NCBI RefSeq assembly: GCF_012034205.1
Contig: NZ_JAATEM010000036.1
Span: forward strand, 1 to 64,000
Direction: 5' to 3'
Source: Streptomyces composti
GTDB lineage: Bacteria; Actinomycetota; Actinomycetes; Streptomycetales; Streptomycetaceae
DNA: 64,000 nucleotides
Shown one piece after another: positions 25,735 to 33,383 of this stretch. Both the position numbers and the translations under genes were made by a program. How positions within the stretch are numbered: the first letter of the stretch is position 1; each line of letters begins with the position of its first letter. The notes below the pieces were generated by a model. The model did no database searches. It worked only from the letters and a program-made list of their open reading frames with translations, and was not told where the DNA came from.

Positions 25735-26388
25735 ATGTCGGACACGTCACCTGCTGCCCCCACCCCCGTCGACTTCTGGTTCGACCCGTTGTGCCCCTGG
25801 GCCTGGATGACCTCCCGATGGGTGCTGGAAGTGGAGAAGGTCCGGGACGTCAAGGTGCGCTGGCATCTGATGAGCCTCGCCGTGCTGAACGAGAACAAGC
25901 TCGACGAGCTGCCCGAGGAGTACCGGGAGATGCTCGAGACCAAGGCCTGGGGCCCGGTCCGGGTGGTCATCGCCGCCCAGCAGGAGCACGGCGCCGAGGT
26001 GCTCGGTGACCTCTACACCGCGCTCGGCACCCGCATCCACAACCGCGGCGAGGGCCCGGGCAAGGAGACCGTCGCCGCCGCGCTGCGCGACGTCGGGCTG
26101 CCCGAGTCGCTGATGGAGCACTGGGACTCCACCCCCCACGAGGCGGAGCTGCGCGCCTCCCACAAGGAGGGCATCGAGAAGGTCGGCCAGGACGTCGGCA
26201 CCCCGGTCATCGCGGTGCCCGGCCCCGACGGCAAGGAGATCGCCTTCTTCGGCCCGGTGGTCACCCCGGCGCCCAAGGGCGAGGAGGCTGCCCGCCTGTG
26301 GGACGGCACCCTGGCGGTCGCCTCGGTCCCCGGCTTCTACGAGATCAAGCGGACCAGGACGAAGGGTCCTGACTTCAGCAACCTGTGA
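25735..26388 (+). CDS. DsbA-family (Rv2466c-like) thioredoxin-fold oxidoreductase
   Basis: A 217-residue cytoplasmic thioredoxin-fold protein with an inserted helical domain. It resembles the mycothiol-dependent nitroreductase family of actinobacteria (M. tuberculosis Rv2466c). The active-site region reads FWFDPLCPWAWMTSRWV, so the motif is CPWA with a single cysteine rather than CPWC. The conserved GTPVIAVPGPDG cis-Pro loop is present near residue 160. A single-cysteine active site fits a monothiol mechanism with mycothiol. ATG 25735 follows GAGGAGCGAC. It neighbours sodF across a shared terminator, which fits an oxidative-stress role. Confidence 0.82.
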   Translation: MSDTSPAAPTPVDFWFDPLCPWAWMTSRWVLEVEKVRDVKVRWHLMSLAVLNENKLDELPEEYREMLETKAWGPVRVVIAAQQEHGAEVLGDLYTALGTRIHNRGEGPGKETVAAALRDVGLPESLMEHWDSTPHEAELRASHKEGIEKVGQDVGTPVIAVPGPDGKEIAFFGPVVTPAPKGEEAARLWDGTLAVASVPGFYEIKRTRTKGPDFSNL

Positions 26389-26430
26389 GGCCGGCGCCGG
26401 CGAGACCGCCGCTGCCTGCCGCGCGGACAG

Positions 26431-26465
26431 AAGCCCCCCGCGAGTCACGTCCTCGCGGGGGGCTT
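26431..26465. terminator. bidirectional intrinsic terminator
   Basis: AAGCCCCCCGCGAG (26431-26444), 7-nt loop, CTCGCGGGGGGCTT (26452-26465), followed by CTTCTTTCC. It is a perfect 14-bp stem between the convergent oxidoreductase and sodF genes. Confidence 0.8.
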
Positions 26466-26554
26466 CTTCTTTCCGCCTGCCCGGGTGAACGGTGAGAAGA
26501 CGATCACGAGGCAGGACGCTTCAAGGGGCCGCTGGTGTCCTGGGCCCCGGGTTC

Positions 26555-27202
26555 TCAGGGAGCGAGCAGCAGCACGTCCGTGCGGGACCTGGCCGCCTCG
26601 TAGCGGCGGGCGACGTCCTGCCAGTTGACGACCTGCCACATCGCCTCGATGAAGTCCACCTTCTGGTTCCGGTACTGCAGATAGAAGGCGTGCTCCCAGG
26701 CGTCGAAGACCAGGATCGGGGTGGAGCCCTGCCCCACGTTGCCCTGATGGTCGTAGACCTGCTCGACGATCAGCCGCCCGCTCAGCGGCTCGTAGGCGAG
26801 AACGCCCCAGCCCGAACCCTGGGTGGTCGCCGCGGCCTTGGACAGCTGCGCCTTGAAGGCCGCGAAGGAACCGAAGGACTCCTTGATCGCCTCGGCCAGC
26901 TCGCCCACCCCGTCCTGGGCGAGGGGCTCGCCGCCGCCCTCCTCCGGGCCGGTCATGTTCTGCCAGTAGATGCTGTGCAGGATGTGCCCGGACAGGTGGA
27001 ACGCCAGGTTCTTCTCCAGTCCGTTGAGCGCGCCCCACTGCTCCTTCTCCCGCGCCTCGGCGAGCTGCTCCAGCGTGTCGTTGGCGCCCTTCACATAGGC
27101 CGCGTGGTGCTTGTCGTGGTGCAGCTCGATGATCTCGGGGCTGATCACCGGGGCGAGTGCGGAGTAGTCGTAGGGCAGGTCGGGCAGCGTGTACACGGGC
27201 AT
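26555..27202 (-). CDS. sodF: iron (Fe/Mn-family) superoxide dismutase
   Basis: A 215-residue enzyme converting superoxide to hydrogen peroxide and oxygen. The metal ligands are visible: His in ELHHDKHHAAYV, His in FHLSGHILHSIYW, and Asp and His in VFDAWEHAFYLQYRNQK. The active-site neighbourhood QGSGWGVLAYE is also present. The ATG start (MPVYTLPDLPYDYSAL) is at 27202. A Nur-type box 27-41 nt upstream matches the known regulation of S. coelicolor sodF. There Nur with nickel represses sodF while the nickel enzyme sodN is used. sodN is not in this window. Confidence 0.95.
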   Translation of the reverse strand: MPVYTLPDLPYDYSALAPVISPEIIELHHDKHHAAYVKGANDTLEQLAEAREKEQWGALNGLEKNLAFHLSGHILHSIYWQNMTGPEEGGGEPLAQDGVGELAEAIKESFGSFAAFKAQLSKAAATTQGSGWGVLAYEPLSGRLIVEQVYDHQGNVGQGSTPILVFDAWEHAFYLQYRNQKVDFIEAMWQVVNWQDVARRYEAARSRTDVLLLAP

Positions 27203-27228
27203 GGCGGGGTCCCCTCCGAACCTCTTAT

Positions 27229-27243
27229 TGCAAAGAGCTTGCA
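27229..27243. promoter_or_regulatory. Nur box upstream of sodF
   Basis: TGCAA-AGAGC-TTGCA matches the TGCAA-N5-TTGCA Nur box I recall for nickel-responsive Nur in Streptomyces. It is 27 nt upstream of the sodF start and probably overlaps the promoter, so nickel-loaded Nur should repress sodF. Confidence 0.75.
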
Positions 27244-27293
27244 AGTGCACGCTAGCAGCAGAAAGGGTCCCGGGGAGGGCCGGGGCACACAAA

Positions 27294-27326
27294 AAGGCCC
27301 TCGCGTGTCGTCCACGCGAGGGCCTT
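27294..27326 (-). terminator. intrinsic terminator of the amino-acid permease
   Basis: Minus strand: AAGGCCCTCGCGTG stem (perfect 14 bp, 27326-27313 with 27307-27294) with a 5-nt loop, followed by TTTTTGTG. It is a textbook rho-independent terminator. Confidence 0.85.
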
Positions 27327-27345
27327 CGCCCGGGAGGGCCGGCGA

Positions 27346-28731
27346 TCAGCGCCGGGCGCGCGCCCACTGCCAGGCGTAGCCCGCGGCCGCCAGCGCCAGC
27401 GTCATCCCGCCCGTCGAGTACAGCTGCACACGCGTGTCGGGCTCCCGCGCCATCAGCACGAACACCGCCGCCATACCCAGCAGCGCGACCCACGTCAGAT
27501 ACGGGAACGCCCACATCCGCACGACCAGCTTCTCCGGGGCCTCCCGCTCGAGCCGGCGGCGCAGCCGCAGCTGGGAGACGGCGATGAAGATCCACACGAC
27601 CAGGATCACCGCGCCGATCATGTTCAGCAGCCACGAGAAGACGTCGTTCGGCCGCCAGTAGCTCAGCAGCACGCACCCGAAGCCGAAGACCGAGGAGGCC
27701 AGCACGGCCACCCGCGGCACACCGCCCGAGACCCGGCCCAGCGCCTTGGGGCCCTGGCCGCGCTCGACCAGCGAGTAGCCGATGCGGGAGGCGCCGTAGA
27801 TGTTGGCGTTCATCGCCGAGAGCAGGGCGACCAGCACCACCACGTTCATCAGCTGGCCGGCGCCGGGGATGCCGAGCTCGTCCAGCGCGGCGACGTACGG
27901 GCCGCTCTCCACCACGGCCGGGGAGTCCCAGGGCACCAGCGTCACGATCACGGCCATGGAGCCGATGTAGAACACCGCGATCCGCCACATCGCGGTACGG
28001 ACCGCGCTCGCCACGCCCTTGACCGGGTTCTCCGACTCGGCCGCGGCGATCGTCACCGTCTCCAGACCGCCGTAGGCGAACACCGAGGCGAGCAGTCCGA
28101 TCACCAGCCCCTCGCCGCCGTTGGGCAGGAAGTCGCCCAGGTGGGAGGCGCCGGGGGAGTCCGTGCCCGGCAGCAGGCCCGCGATGGCCAGTCCGCCGAG
28201 CACCAGGAACAGGGTGATCGCGCCGACCTTCAGCGCGGCGAACCAGAACTCGAACTCACCGAAGTTCTTCACCGCGGCGAGGTTGGTGCCGCAGAACACC
28301 ACCATGAACAGCGCCACCCAGGCCCACTCGGGCGTGCCGGGCAGCCAGCCGGTGACGATCTTGGCGGCGCCGATGCCCTCCAGACCGACCGCCGTGCACA
28401 GCAGCACCCAGAACGACCAGCCGGCGGTGAACCCCGCCCAGGGCCCGAGCGCCCGCTCGGCGTGCGCCGAGAAGGAGCCCGACGACGGATGGGCGGCCGA
28501 CATCTCGCCGAGCATCCGCATCACCAGCATCACCAGCAGACCGGAGAGGGCGTAGGCGACGACGATCGACGGACCGGCGGCGGCGATGCCGGCACCGGAG
28601 CCGACGAACAGGCCGGCGCCGATGACACCGCCGAGGGCGATCATCGACAGATGGCGCTGCTTGAGACCGTGGGAGAGGGAGACGCCGTCCTGCTGCTGTT
28701 GCGGCGGCGCTTCGACAGAGGGGCTGGGCAT
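27346..28731 (-). CDS. amino-acid permease (APC family), copy 1
   Basis: About 461 residues with twelve hydrophobic helices. The family start GLKQRHLSMIALGGVIGAGL has the GxG-rich first unwound helix that binds amino-acid substrate. MRMLGEMSAAHPSSGSFSAH and SAMNANIYGASRIGYSLVER are also characteristic of the GABA/aromatic/asparagine permease branch. The ATG at 28731 (MPSPSVEAPPQQQQ) was chosen over a longer upstream frame. The substrate is not assignable. A second close relative lies at 31079-32539, and the two share the same N-terminal signature. It is divergent from bioY. Confidence 0.88.
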   Translation of the reverse strand: MPSPSVEAPPQQQQDGVSLSHGLKQRHLSMIALGGVIGAGLFVGSGAGIAAAGPSIVVAYALSGLLVMLVMRMLGEMSAAHPSSGSFSAHAERALGPWAGFTAGWSFWVLLCTAVGLEGIGAAKIVTGWLPGTPEWAWVALFMVVFCGTNLAAVKNFGEFEFWFAALKVGAITLFLVLGGLAIAGLLPGTDSPGASHLGDFLPNGGEGLVIGLLASVFAYGGLETVTIAAAESENPVKGVASAVRTAMWRIAVFYIGSMAVIVTLVPWDSPAVVESGPYVAALDELGIPGAGQLMNVVVLVALLSAMNANIYGASRIGYSLVERGQGPKALGRVSGGVPRVAVLASSVFGFGCVLLSYWRPNDVFSWLLNMIGAVILVVWIFIAVSQLRLRRRLEREAPEKLVVRMWAFPYLTWVALLGMAAVFVLMAREPDTRVQLYSTGGMTLALAAAGYAWQWARARR

Positions 28732-29119
28732 GGGGCGCGGCTCGTCCAATGCGTGGGGGGACGTGGGCAAAACGACGCCAGTCTGGGCGGCCGGGCCACC
28801 CTCGGGACGGAGCGGCTCACCATACGGACGCCGGGCGGACGCACGGTGCCCGGCCCCTGACCGGCGGTGCGGGGACGGGTCGACGCCGACCACGACCCTG
28901 ATTGGTGAAACCCTACAGGTACCGTCCGGCGCTCCGGGTGAGAGAAACCTCCTCACCTCCGTGACACGGGTCACTCCCGCCCGGGTACCGTTTCCGCTCT
29001 TTGTCCGAAACCCACCAACGGTCCGATCGCGCCTTTGTCGGGCCATGACGGTGATCGCCGCGCGGGCCGCGGGATAGCGTCACGGTGTTCCGAACCGTCC
29101 TCACCCTCGCGGAGTCCCC
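28732..29119. other. permease/bioY divergent intergenic region
   Basis: No gene is seen in this 388-base gap, which must contain the divergent promoters of the permease and bioY. The only notable element is the imperfect dyad GTGACACGGGTCAC near 28968-28981. No recognisable biotin-repressor palindrome was found. Confidence 0.4.
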
Positions 29120-29704
29120 ATGAGCACCGTCGCCGCCACACCCGCCCGCTCCGGCCTGGTCCTCGCCGACCTGCTCCCGGCCTCCCGCGTCCGGGACACC
29201 GCCCTCGTGCTCGGCGGTGCCGCGCTCACCGGCCTCGCGGCACAGATCGCCGTGCCCGTCCCCGGCTCCCCGGTGCCGGTGACCGGCCAGACCTTCGCCG
29301 CGCTCCTGGTCGGCACCGCCCTCGGCGCCCGCCGCGGTCTGCTCTCGCTCGCCGTGTACGCGCTGGCCGGCATCGCCGGCATGCCGTGGTTCGCGGGCGG
29401 CGCGTCCGGCATCGGCATGCCGTCCTTCGGCTACATCATCGGCATGATGCTGGCCGCGGCCGCCGTCGGCGCCCTGGCCCGCCGCGGCGGCGACCGCTCC
29501 GCCTGGCGGATGGCGGGCACCATGCTGCTCGGCGAGGCGATCATCTACGCCGTCGGCGTGCCCTACCTGGCCCTGGCCACCGGAATGTCCGCCTCGGCCG
29601 CCGTCGCGGCCGGCCTGACCCCGTTCCTCATCGGCGACGCCCTCAAGGCCGCCCTGGCCATGGGCATCCTCCCCACGGCCTGGAAGTTCGTGAACAAGCG
29701 CTGA
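29120..29704 (+). CDS. bioY: BioY biotin transporter
   Basis: A 194-residue substrate-binding (S) component of an ECF-type biotin transporter, with about six membrane helices. BioY signatures are VPVPGSPVPVTGQTFAALLV, GIAGMPWFAGGASGIGMPSF and TPFLIGDALKAALAMGI. No EcfA/EcfT genes lie beside it; solitary BioY works alone or borrows a shared energising module. ATG at 29120 follows GCGGAG. It is divergent from the permease and ends at a very strong hairpin. Confidence 0.92.
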   Translation: MSTVAATPARSGLVLADLLPASRVRDTALVLGGAALTGLAAQIAVPVPGSPVPVTGQTFAALLVGTALGARRGLLSLAVYALAGIAGMPWFAGGASGIGMPSFGYIIGMMLAAAAVGALARRGGDRSAWRMAGTMLLGEAIIYAVGVPYLALATGMSASAAVAAGLTPFLIGDALKAALAMGILPTAWKFVNKR

Positions 29705-29739
29705 CCGCGCGACACACCGGAGGGTTCCCGCCGGTGCGA

Positions 29740-29780
29740 GGCCCGCCGGGCCGTACGGCAGACGTACGGCCCGGCGGGCC
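29740..29780. terminator. 18-bp perfect hairpin terminator
   Basis: GGCCCGCCGGGCCGTACG (29740-29757), loop GCAGA, exact complement (29763-29780). It terminates bioY and any minus-strand transcript from the LPXTG remnant. Confidence 0.8.
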
Positions 29781-29800
29781 CTCTGTGCGCCGGGGCCGTC

Positions 29801-29950
29801 TCAGGCGCCGCCTTCCCGCTGAGCCGGGCGCCGCAGCGACCACCACAGCCCGGCCGTGCCGGCCGCCAGCAGGGCGGTGCCGGCCGTGCCCAGCGGCAGC
29901 AGCTCACGCACCGGGCCCGTCTTCGGCAGCTCGTCCGCTGGGTGCCTGAG
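29801..29950 (-). pseudogene. orphan C-terminal sortase signal (LPKTG) of a lost surface protein
   Basis: Minus-strand translation ends in DELPKTGPVRELLPLG, then GTAGTALLAAGTAGLWW, then SLRRPAQREGGA and TGA at 29801. This is a complete cell-wall sorting signal: LPXTG motif (29915-29929), hydrophobic helix, basic tail. Immediately upstream the frame dissolves into the complement of the plus-strand repeat gene, and no secreted N-terminal part exists. I infer a truncated gene whose 5' part has been lost. Alternatively it is a chance reading, but the three ordered elements make that unlikely. Confidence 0.6.
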
Positions 29951-30973
29951 GTCTCGTCCGTGGAGGAGCGGGAAAGGGCGCCTGTGGACTCCGCCCGGTC
30001 CGGAGCCGCCCAGGCATCCGCACCGACCGCCCGGTCCGGAGCGGCCCAGGCATCCGCACCCGCCGCCCGGCCCGGAGCGGGCCAGGCATCCGCACCCGCC
30101 GCCCGGCCAGAGCCGGGCCGGACCACCGGACCCGCCGCCCGTCCAGGGCCGGGCCGGGTCCCAGCGCACCCCGCTCGGCCGGAGCCGGCACCGGGATCCG
30201 GGCCGCCGCCCGCCACGGTCGTCGACCGGGCGCGGACCGAGCCGGGTTCGCCCGCGGCACCTGCCGGCCCGGACGCCTCCGAGGCGGGGGCGCGTGACGG
30301 CGACCACCCGCACAGGCTCCCGGACGCCGTGGCCGGCCAGGCCCCTTCGGCCGGTCCCCTTCGCGCTCGCACCAAGCCGCACCGCCGCACCGTCCTCGCC
30401 GCCGCGGCGGCAGCGGCGGTCGCCGCGACCACCGTGCTCGCCGTCCTGCTCACCGACGCCGGGGGCGACCCCTCCGCAAGCGGCGGCGGCACGGAGACCT
30501 CCGCGTCCGGGCCGAGCCCCACCGTGCAGGGCACCTCCAGGCCGCCGTCCCTGCCGCCCGGCGTCCGTCGCGAGGCGGGGGGATTCGCCTGGGCGCCGCC
30601 GGACGGCTGGCGCCGTGACGTCAAGACCGGCGCGGAGGTGCACTACACCTCGCCCGACGGCCGCCAGGAACTGGTCGCCAAGTCCGCGCTGGCCCGCGGC
30701 GACCTCCTCCGGACCTGGCAGACCTCCGAACGCAACGCCCACCAGGGCCGGGACTACCGCAAGATCCGCCTGGAGGAGACCACCTTCCGCGGCCACCCCG
30801 CCGTCGTCTGGGAGTACACCTTCACCCTCAAGGGCACCCCCTGGCACGCCCGGCTGCTCGGCTTCAACCAGGACGGCAAGTCCTACCAGATCAGCACCTG
30901 GTACCAGCCCGGCATCGAGGACCAGGCCCTGCGCGTCTACGAGAAGACCAAGAAGAGCTTCACCGTGCTGTGA
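29942..30973 (+). CDS. membrane protein with repeat linker and kinase-type extracytoplasmic domain
   Basis: About 343 residues from GTG 29942; a GTG at 29985 is an alternative and the true start is uncertain. The N-terminus has three 12-residue repeats (A-R-S-G-A-A-Q-A-S-A-P-T type), then a Pro/Ala linker. One membrane helix follows (HRRTVLAAAAAAAVAATTVL, about residue 155), then a Ser/Thr linker. The globular C-terminal domain (about 215-343) contains FAWAPPDGWRRDVK, LEETTFRGHPAVVWEYTFTL and YEKTKKSFTVL. That domain resembles the outer domain of Streptomyces Ser/Thr protein kinases, but no kinase domain is present here. It may be a kinase C-terminal fragment or a stand-alone sensor. Confidence 0.6.
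   Translation: MPEVSSVEERERAPVDSARSGAAQASAPTARSGAAQASAPAARPGAGQASAPAARPEPGRTTGPAARPGPGRVPAHPARPEPAPGSGPPPATVVDRARTEPGSPAAPAGPDASEAGARDGDHPHRLPDAVAGQAPSAGPLRARTKPHRRTVLAAAAAAAVAATTVLAVLLTDAGGDPSASGGGTETSASGPSPTVQGTSRPPSLPPGVRREAGGFAWAPPDGWRRDVKTGAEVHYTSPDGRQELVAKSALARGDLLRTWQTSERNAHQGRDYRKIRLEETTFRGHPAVVWEYTFTLKGTPWHARLLGFNQDGKSYQISTWYQPGIEDQALRVYEKTKKSFTVL
29993..30100 (+). repeat. 36-bp tandem repeat, three copies
   Basis: Three near-identical 36-bp units beginning GCCCGGTCCGGAGC(C/G)G encode the 12-residue repeats of the membrane protein. Two further degenerate units run to about 30150. Confidence 0.7.
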
Positions 30974-30992
30974 GCGCACCTTCCGGACGTGC

Positions 30993-31032
30993 CGAGGGGG
31001 CCCGCGGCGGATCTCCGCCGCGGGCCCCCTCG
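30993..31032. terminator. 18-bp perfect hairpin terminator
   Basis: CGAGGGGGCCCGCGGCGG (30993-31010), loop ATCT, exact complement (31015-31032). It separates the sensor-like protein from the convergent permease. Confidence 0.75.
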
Positions 31033-31078
31033 CCCGTTCAGGCCCGGCAGGCCCGCCAGGCCCGTTCAGCCGCAGGAG

Positions 31079-32539
31079 TCAGGCGGCCGGTGCCTCGTCC
31101 CGCTCCGCCGCGGCCCTGCGCGCCCCGAGCCGCTGCCTGACCACGGCGATTACCAGCACCACGACCGCGACCAGCAGCGACAGCAGCATCGTGGTCCGTC
31201 CGTTGTGCTCGGTGTCGGTCAGCATGTAGCCGATCACGAACACGATCAGCGCCATGCTGGCCCAGGTCAGGTACGGGTAGAGCCACATCCGCACGACCAG
31301 CTTCTCCGGCGACTCCCGCTGGATGATCTTGCGCATCCGCAGCTGCGAGACGCAGATCACCAGCCACACGAACAGGGCGACCGCACCGGAGGAGTTGACC
31401 AGGAAGAGGAAGACCGAGTCGGGGAACTCGTAGTTGAAGAACACGGCGACGAAGCCGAACACCACCGACACCAGGATCGCGGTCCGCGGCACGCCGCGCT
31501 CGGTGGTCCGGGCGAACGCCTTGGGCGCGTCGCCGCGCTCACCGAGCGAGAAGGCCATCCGGGAGGCCGTGTAGAGACCGGAGTTGAGGCAGGACAGCAC
31601 CGAGGTCAGCACGATGAAGTTCATGATCTGGCCGGCGTGCGCGATGCCCAGGGTGTCCAGCGCGGCCACGTAGGAGCCCTTCTCGGCGATGGACTCGCTG
31701 TTCCAGGGCAGCAGGCAGACCACCACGAAGATGGAGCCCAGGTAGAAGACGCCGATACGCCAGATGATGCTGTTGGTGGCCTTGGTGACGGCCCGGCGGG
31801 GGTCCTCCGCCTCACCGGCCGCGAGGGTGGCGATCTCGCTGCCCATGAAGGAGAAGACGACCAGCAGGATGCCGGTGAGGATCGCGCCGGGCCCGTTGGG
31901 CAGGAAGCCGCCGTGCTCGGTGAGGTTGGACAGGCCCGCCTGCTCGCTGTCGACGCCGGGCAGCACGCCGAAGACGGCCAGCCCGCCGATGAGGATGAAC
32001 ACGCTGATGGCGGCGACCTTGATGCCGGCGAACCAGAACTCGAACTCTCCGTAGGAGCCCACGGAGGCCAGGTTGGTCGCGGTGAGCACCACCATCACGA
32101 GCAGGGCCCAGACCCATTGGGGCACGGCCGGGATCCAGCCTTCCAGGATCTCGGCACCGGCGGTCGCCTCGACCGCCAGCACGACGACCCAGAAGAACCA
32201 GTACAGCCAGCCGATGGAGAACCCGGCCCAGGGGCCGAGCGCCCGGTCGGCGTGCGCCGAGAAGGAACCGGAGGTCGGGTGGGCCGCGGACATCTCGCCC
32301 AGCATGCGCATCACCAGCACCACGAGCGTGCCGACGAGCGCGTACGAGAGCAGGATGCCGGGTCCGGCGGTCGCGATGGCGGACTTGGATCCCACGAACA
32401 GGCCCGCGCCGATGACACCACCGATGGCGATCATCGACAGATGCCGGTTCTTGAGTCCGGCCTGCAGCCCGGTGCCCCCGGATTCGCCGGGGCCGGCTGG
32501 AGAGCTTCCGGGCTTGGTCAGGGTCGGCTGCGAGGTCAT
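31079..32539 (-). CDS. amino-acid permease (APC family), copy 2
   Basis: A 486-residue, twelve-helix transporter with the same architecture as the permease at 27346. It shares GLKNRHLSMIAIGGVIGAGL, MRMLGEMSAAHPTSGSFSAH, and ASRMAFSLGERGDAPKAFAR. It belongs to the GABA/asparagine permease branch; the substrate is unknown. The two permease genes are separated only by bioY and the scar region, so they may come from an old local duplication. Upstream (minus-strand promoter side) lies an A/T-rich stretch with TGAGGTT twice at 11-bp spacing. Confidence 0.88.
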   Translation of the reverse strand: MTSQPTLTKPGSSPAGPGESGGTGLQAGLKNRHLSMIAIGGVIGAGLFVGSKSAIATAGPGILLSYALVGTLVVLVMRMLGEMSAAHPTSGSFSAHADRALGPWAGFSIGWLYWFFWVVVLAVEATAGAEILEGWIPAVPQWVWALLVMVVLTATNLASVGSYGEFEFWFAGIKVAAISVFILIGGLAVFGVLPGVDSEQAGLSNLTEHGGFLPNGPGAILTGILLVVFSFMGSEIATLAAGEAEDPRRAVTKATNSIIWRIGVFYLGSIFVVVCLLPWNSESIAEKGSYVAALDTLGIAHAGQIMNFIVLTSVLSCLNSGLYTASRMAFSLGERGDAPKAFARTTERGVPRTAILVSVVFGFVAVFFNYEFPDSVFLFLVNSSGAVALFVWLVICVSQLRMRKIIQRESPEKLVVRMWLYPYLTWASMALIVFVIGYMLTDTEHNGRTTMLLSLLVAVVVLVIAVVRQRLGARRAAAERDEAPAA

Positions 32540-32745
32540 GGAACGGACTTCCTTTGCGCCGGGTAGCTGTATGCCGCACAGAGTGATGTGCGAGCTGGAC
32601 CAGTGAAACGGAGGGTTGCGCGCGGGAAAACCTTCGAAAGCGAATCGTTACTTGAGGTTTTCCTGAGGTTCTGAGATTCTCCTCACATTTCCCGGGGGCG
32701 GCACCCCGCGCGCCTGCCCGGCAGGGCGCGTGTCACACTCGGACC

Positions 32746-33231
32746 ATGCGCGTGTACCTCGGCTCGGACCATGCCGGCTACGAACTCAAGAACCACCTCG
32801 TCCAGTGGCTGAAGGAAGCGGGGCACGACCCCGTCGACTGCGGCCCCCACATCTACGACGCCCAGGACGACTACCCGCCCTTCTGCCTGCGCGCGGCCGA
32901 GCGGACCGCCGAGGACCCCAACGCCCTCGGCATCGTGATCGGCGGTTCGGGCAACGGCGAGCAGATCGCCGCGAACAAGGTCAAGGGCGTGCGGGCCGCG
33001 CTGGCCTGGAGTGAGGAGACGGCCGCGCTGGGCCGCCAGCACAACAACGCCAACGTGGTCGCGATCGGCGCGCGCATGCACACGCAGGACGAGGCCACCA
33101 AGTTCGTGGAGACCTTCCTCAACACCCCGTTCTCCGAGGACGAGCGGCACGTCCGCCGCATCGGCATGCTCTCCGCCTACGAGACCACCGGCGACCTCCC
33201 GCCGATCCCGGCCCACCACCCCCAGCAGTAG
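32746..33231 (+). CDS. rpiB: ribose-5-phosphate isomerase B
   Basis: A 161-residue enzyme interconverting ribulose-5-phosphate and ribose-5-phosphate in the pentose phosphate pathway. RpiB/LacAB features: MRVYLGSDHAGYELKNHLVQ at the start and IVIGGSGNGEQIAANKVKGV. The latter is the mycobacterial-type loop with Glu in place of the catalytic Cys of E. coli RpiB. ATG at 32746 lacks a Shine-Dalgarno, and CACACT lies 6 nt upstream (32734-32739), so the mRNA may be leaderless. It is followed by a Nei-type glycosylase gene on the same strand. Confidence 0.93.
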   Translation: MRVYLGSDHAGYELKNHLVQWLKEAGHDPVDCGPHIYDAQDDYPPFCLRAAERTAEDPNALGIVIGGSGNGEQIAANKVKGVRAALAWSEETAALGRQHNNANVVAIGARMHTQDEATKFVETFLNTPFSEDERHVRRIGMLSAYETTGDLPPIPAHHPQQ

Positions 33232-33383
33232 CCGTCTCGCCGGCCCGCACCGGGACGGGACGGGCCGGCCCGCACGCGACACGCAGGGGCCGTACGCCCG
33301 TTGCCGGCCGGCGCGGGCAGCCGGGCGGAGGGTTCAGCAGGACGGCCGGGCCGAGGACGCAGAGGAAGGGGACGAGGGGGACC

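Noticed and set aside
32640..32690. PHO box upstream of the permease
   Set aside because: The 11-bp spacing fits, but the unit TGAGGTT/AACCTCA does not match GTTCACC.
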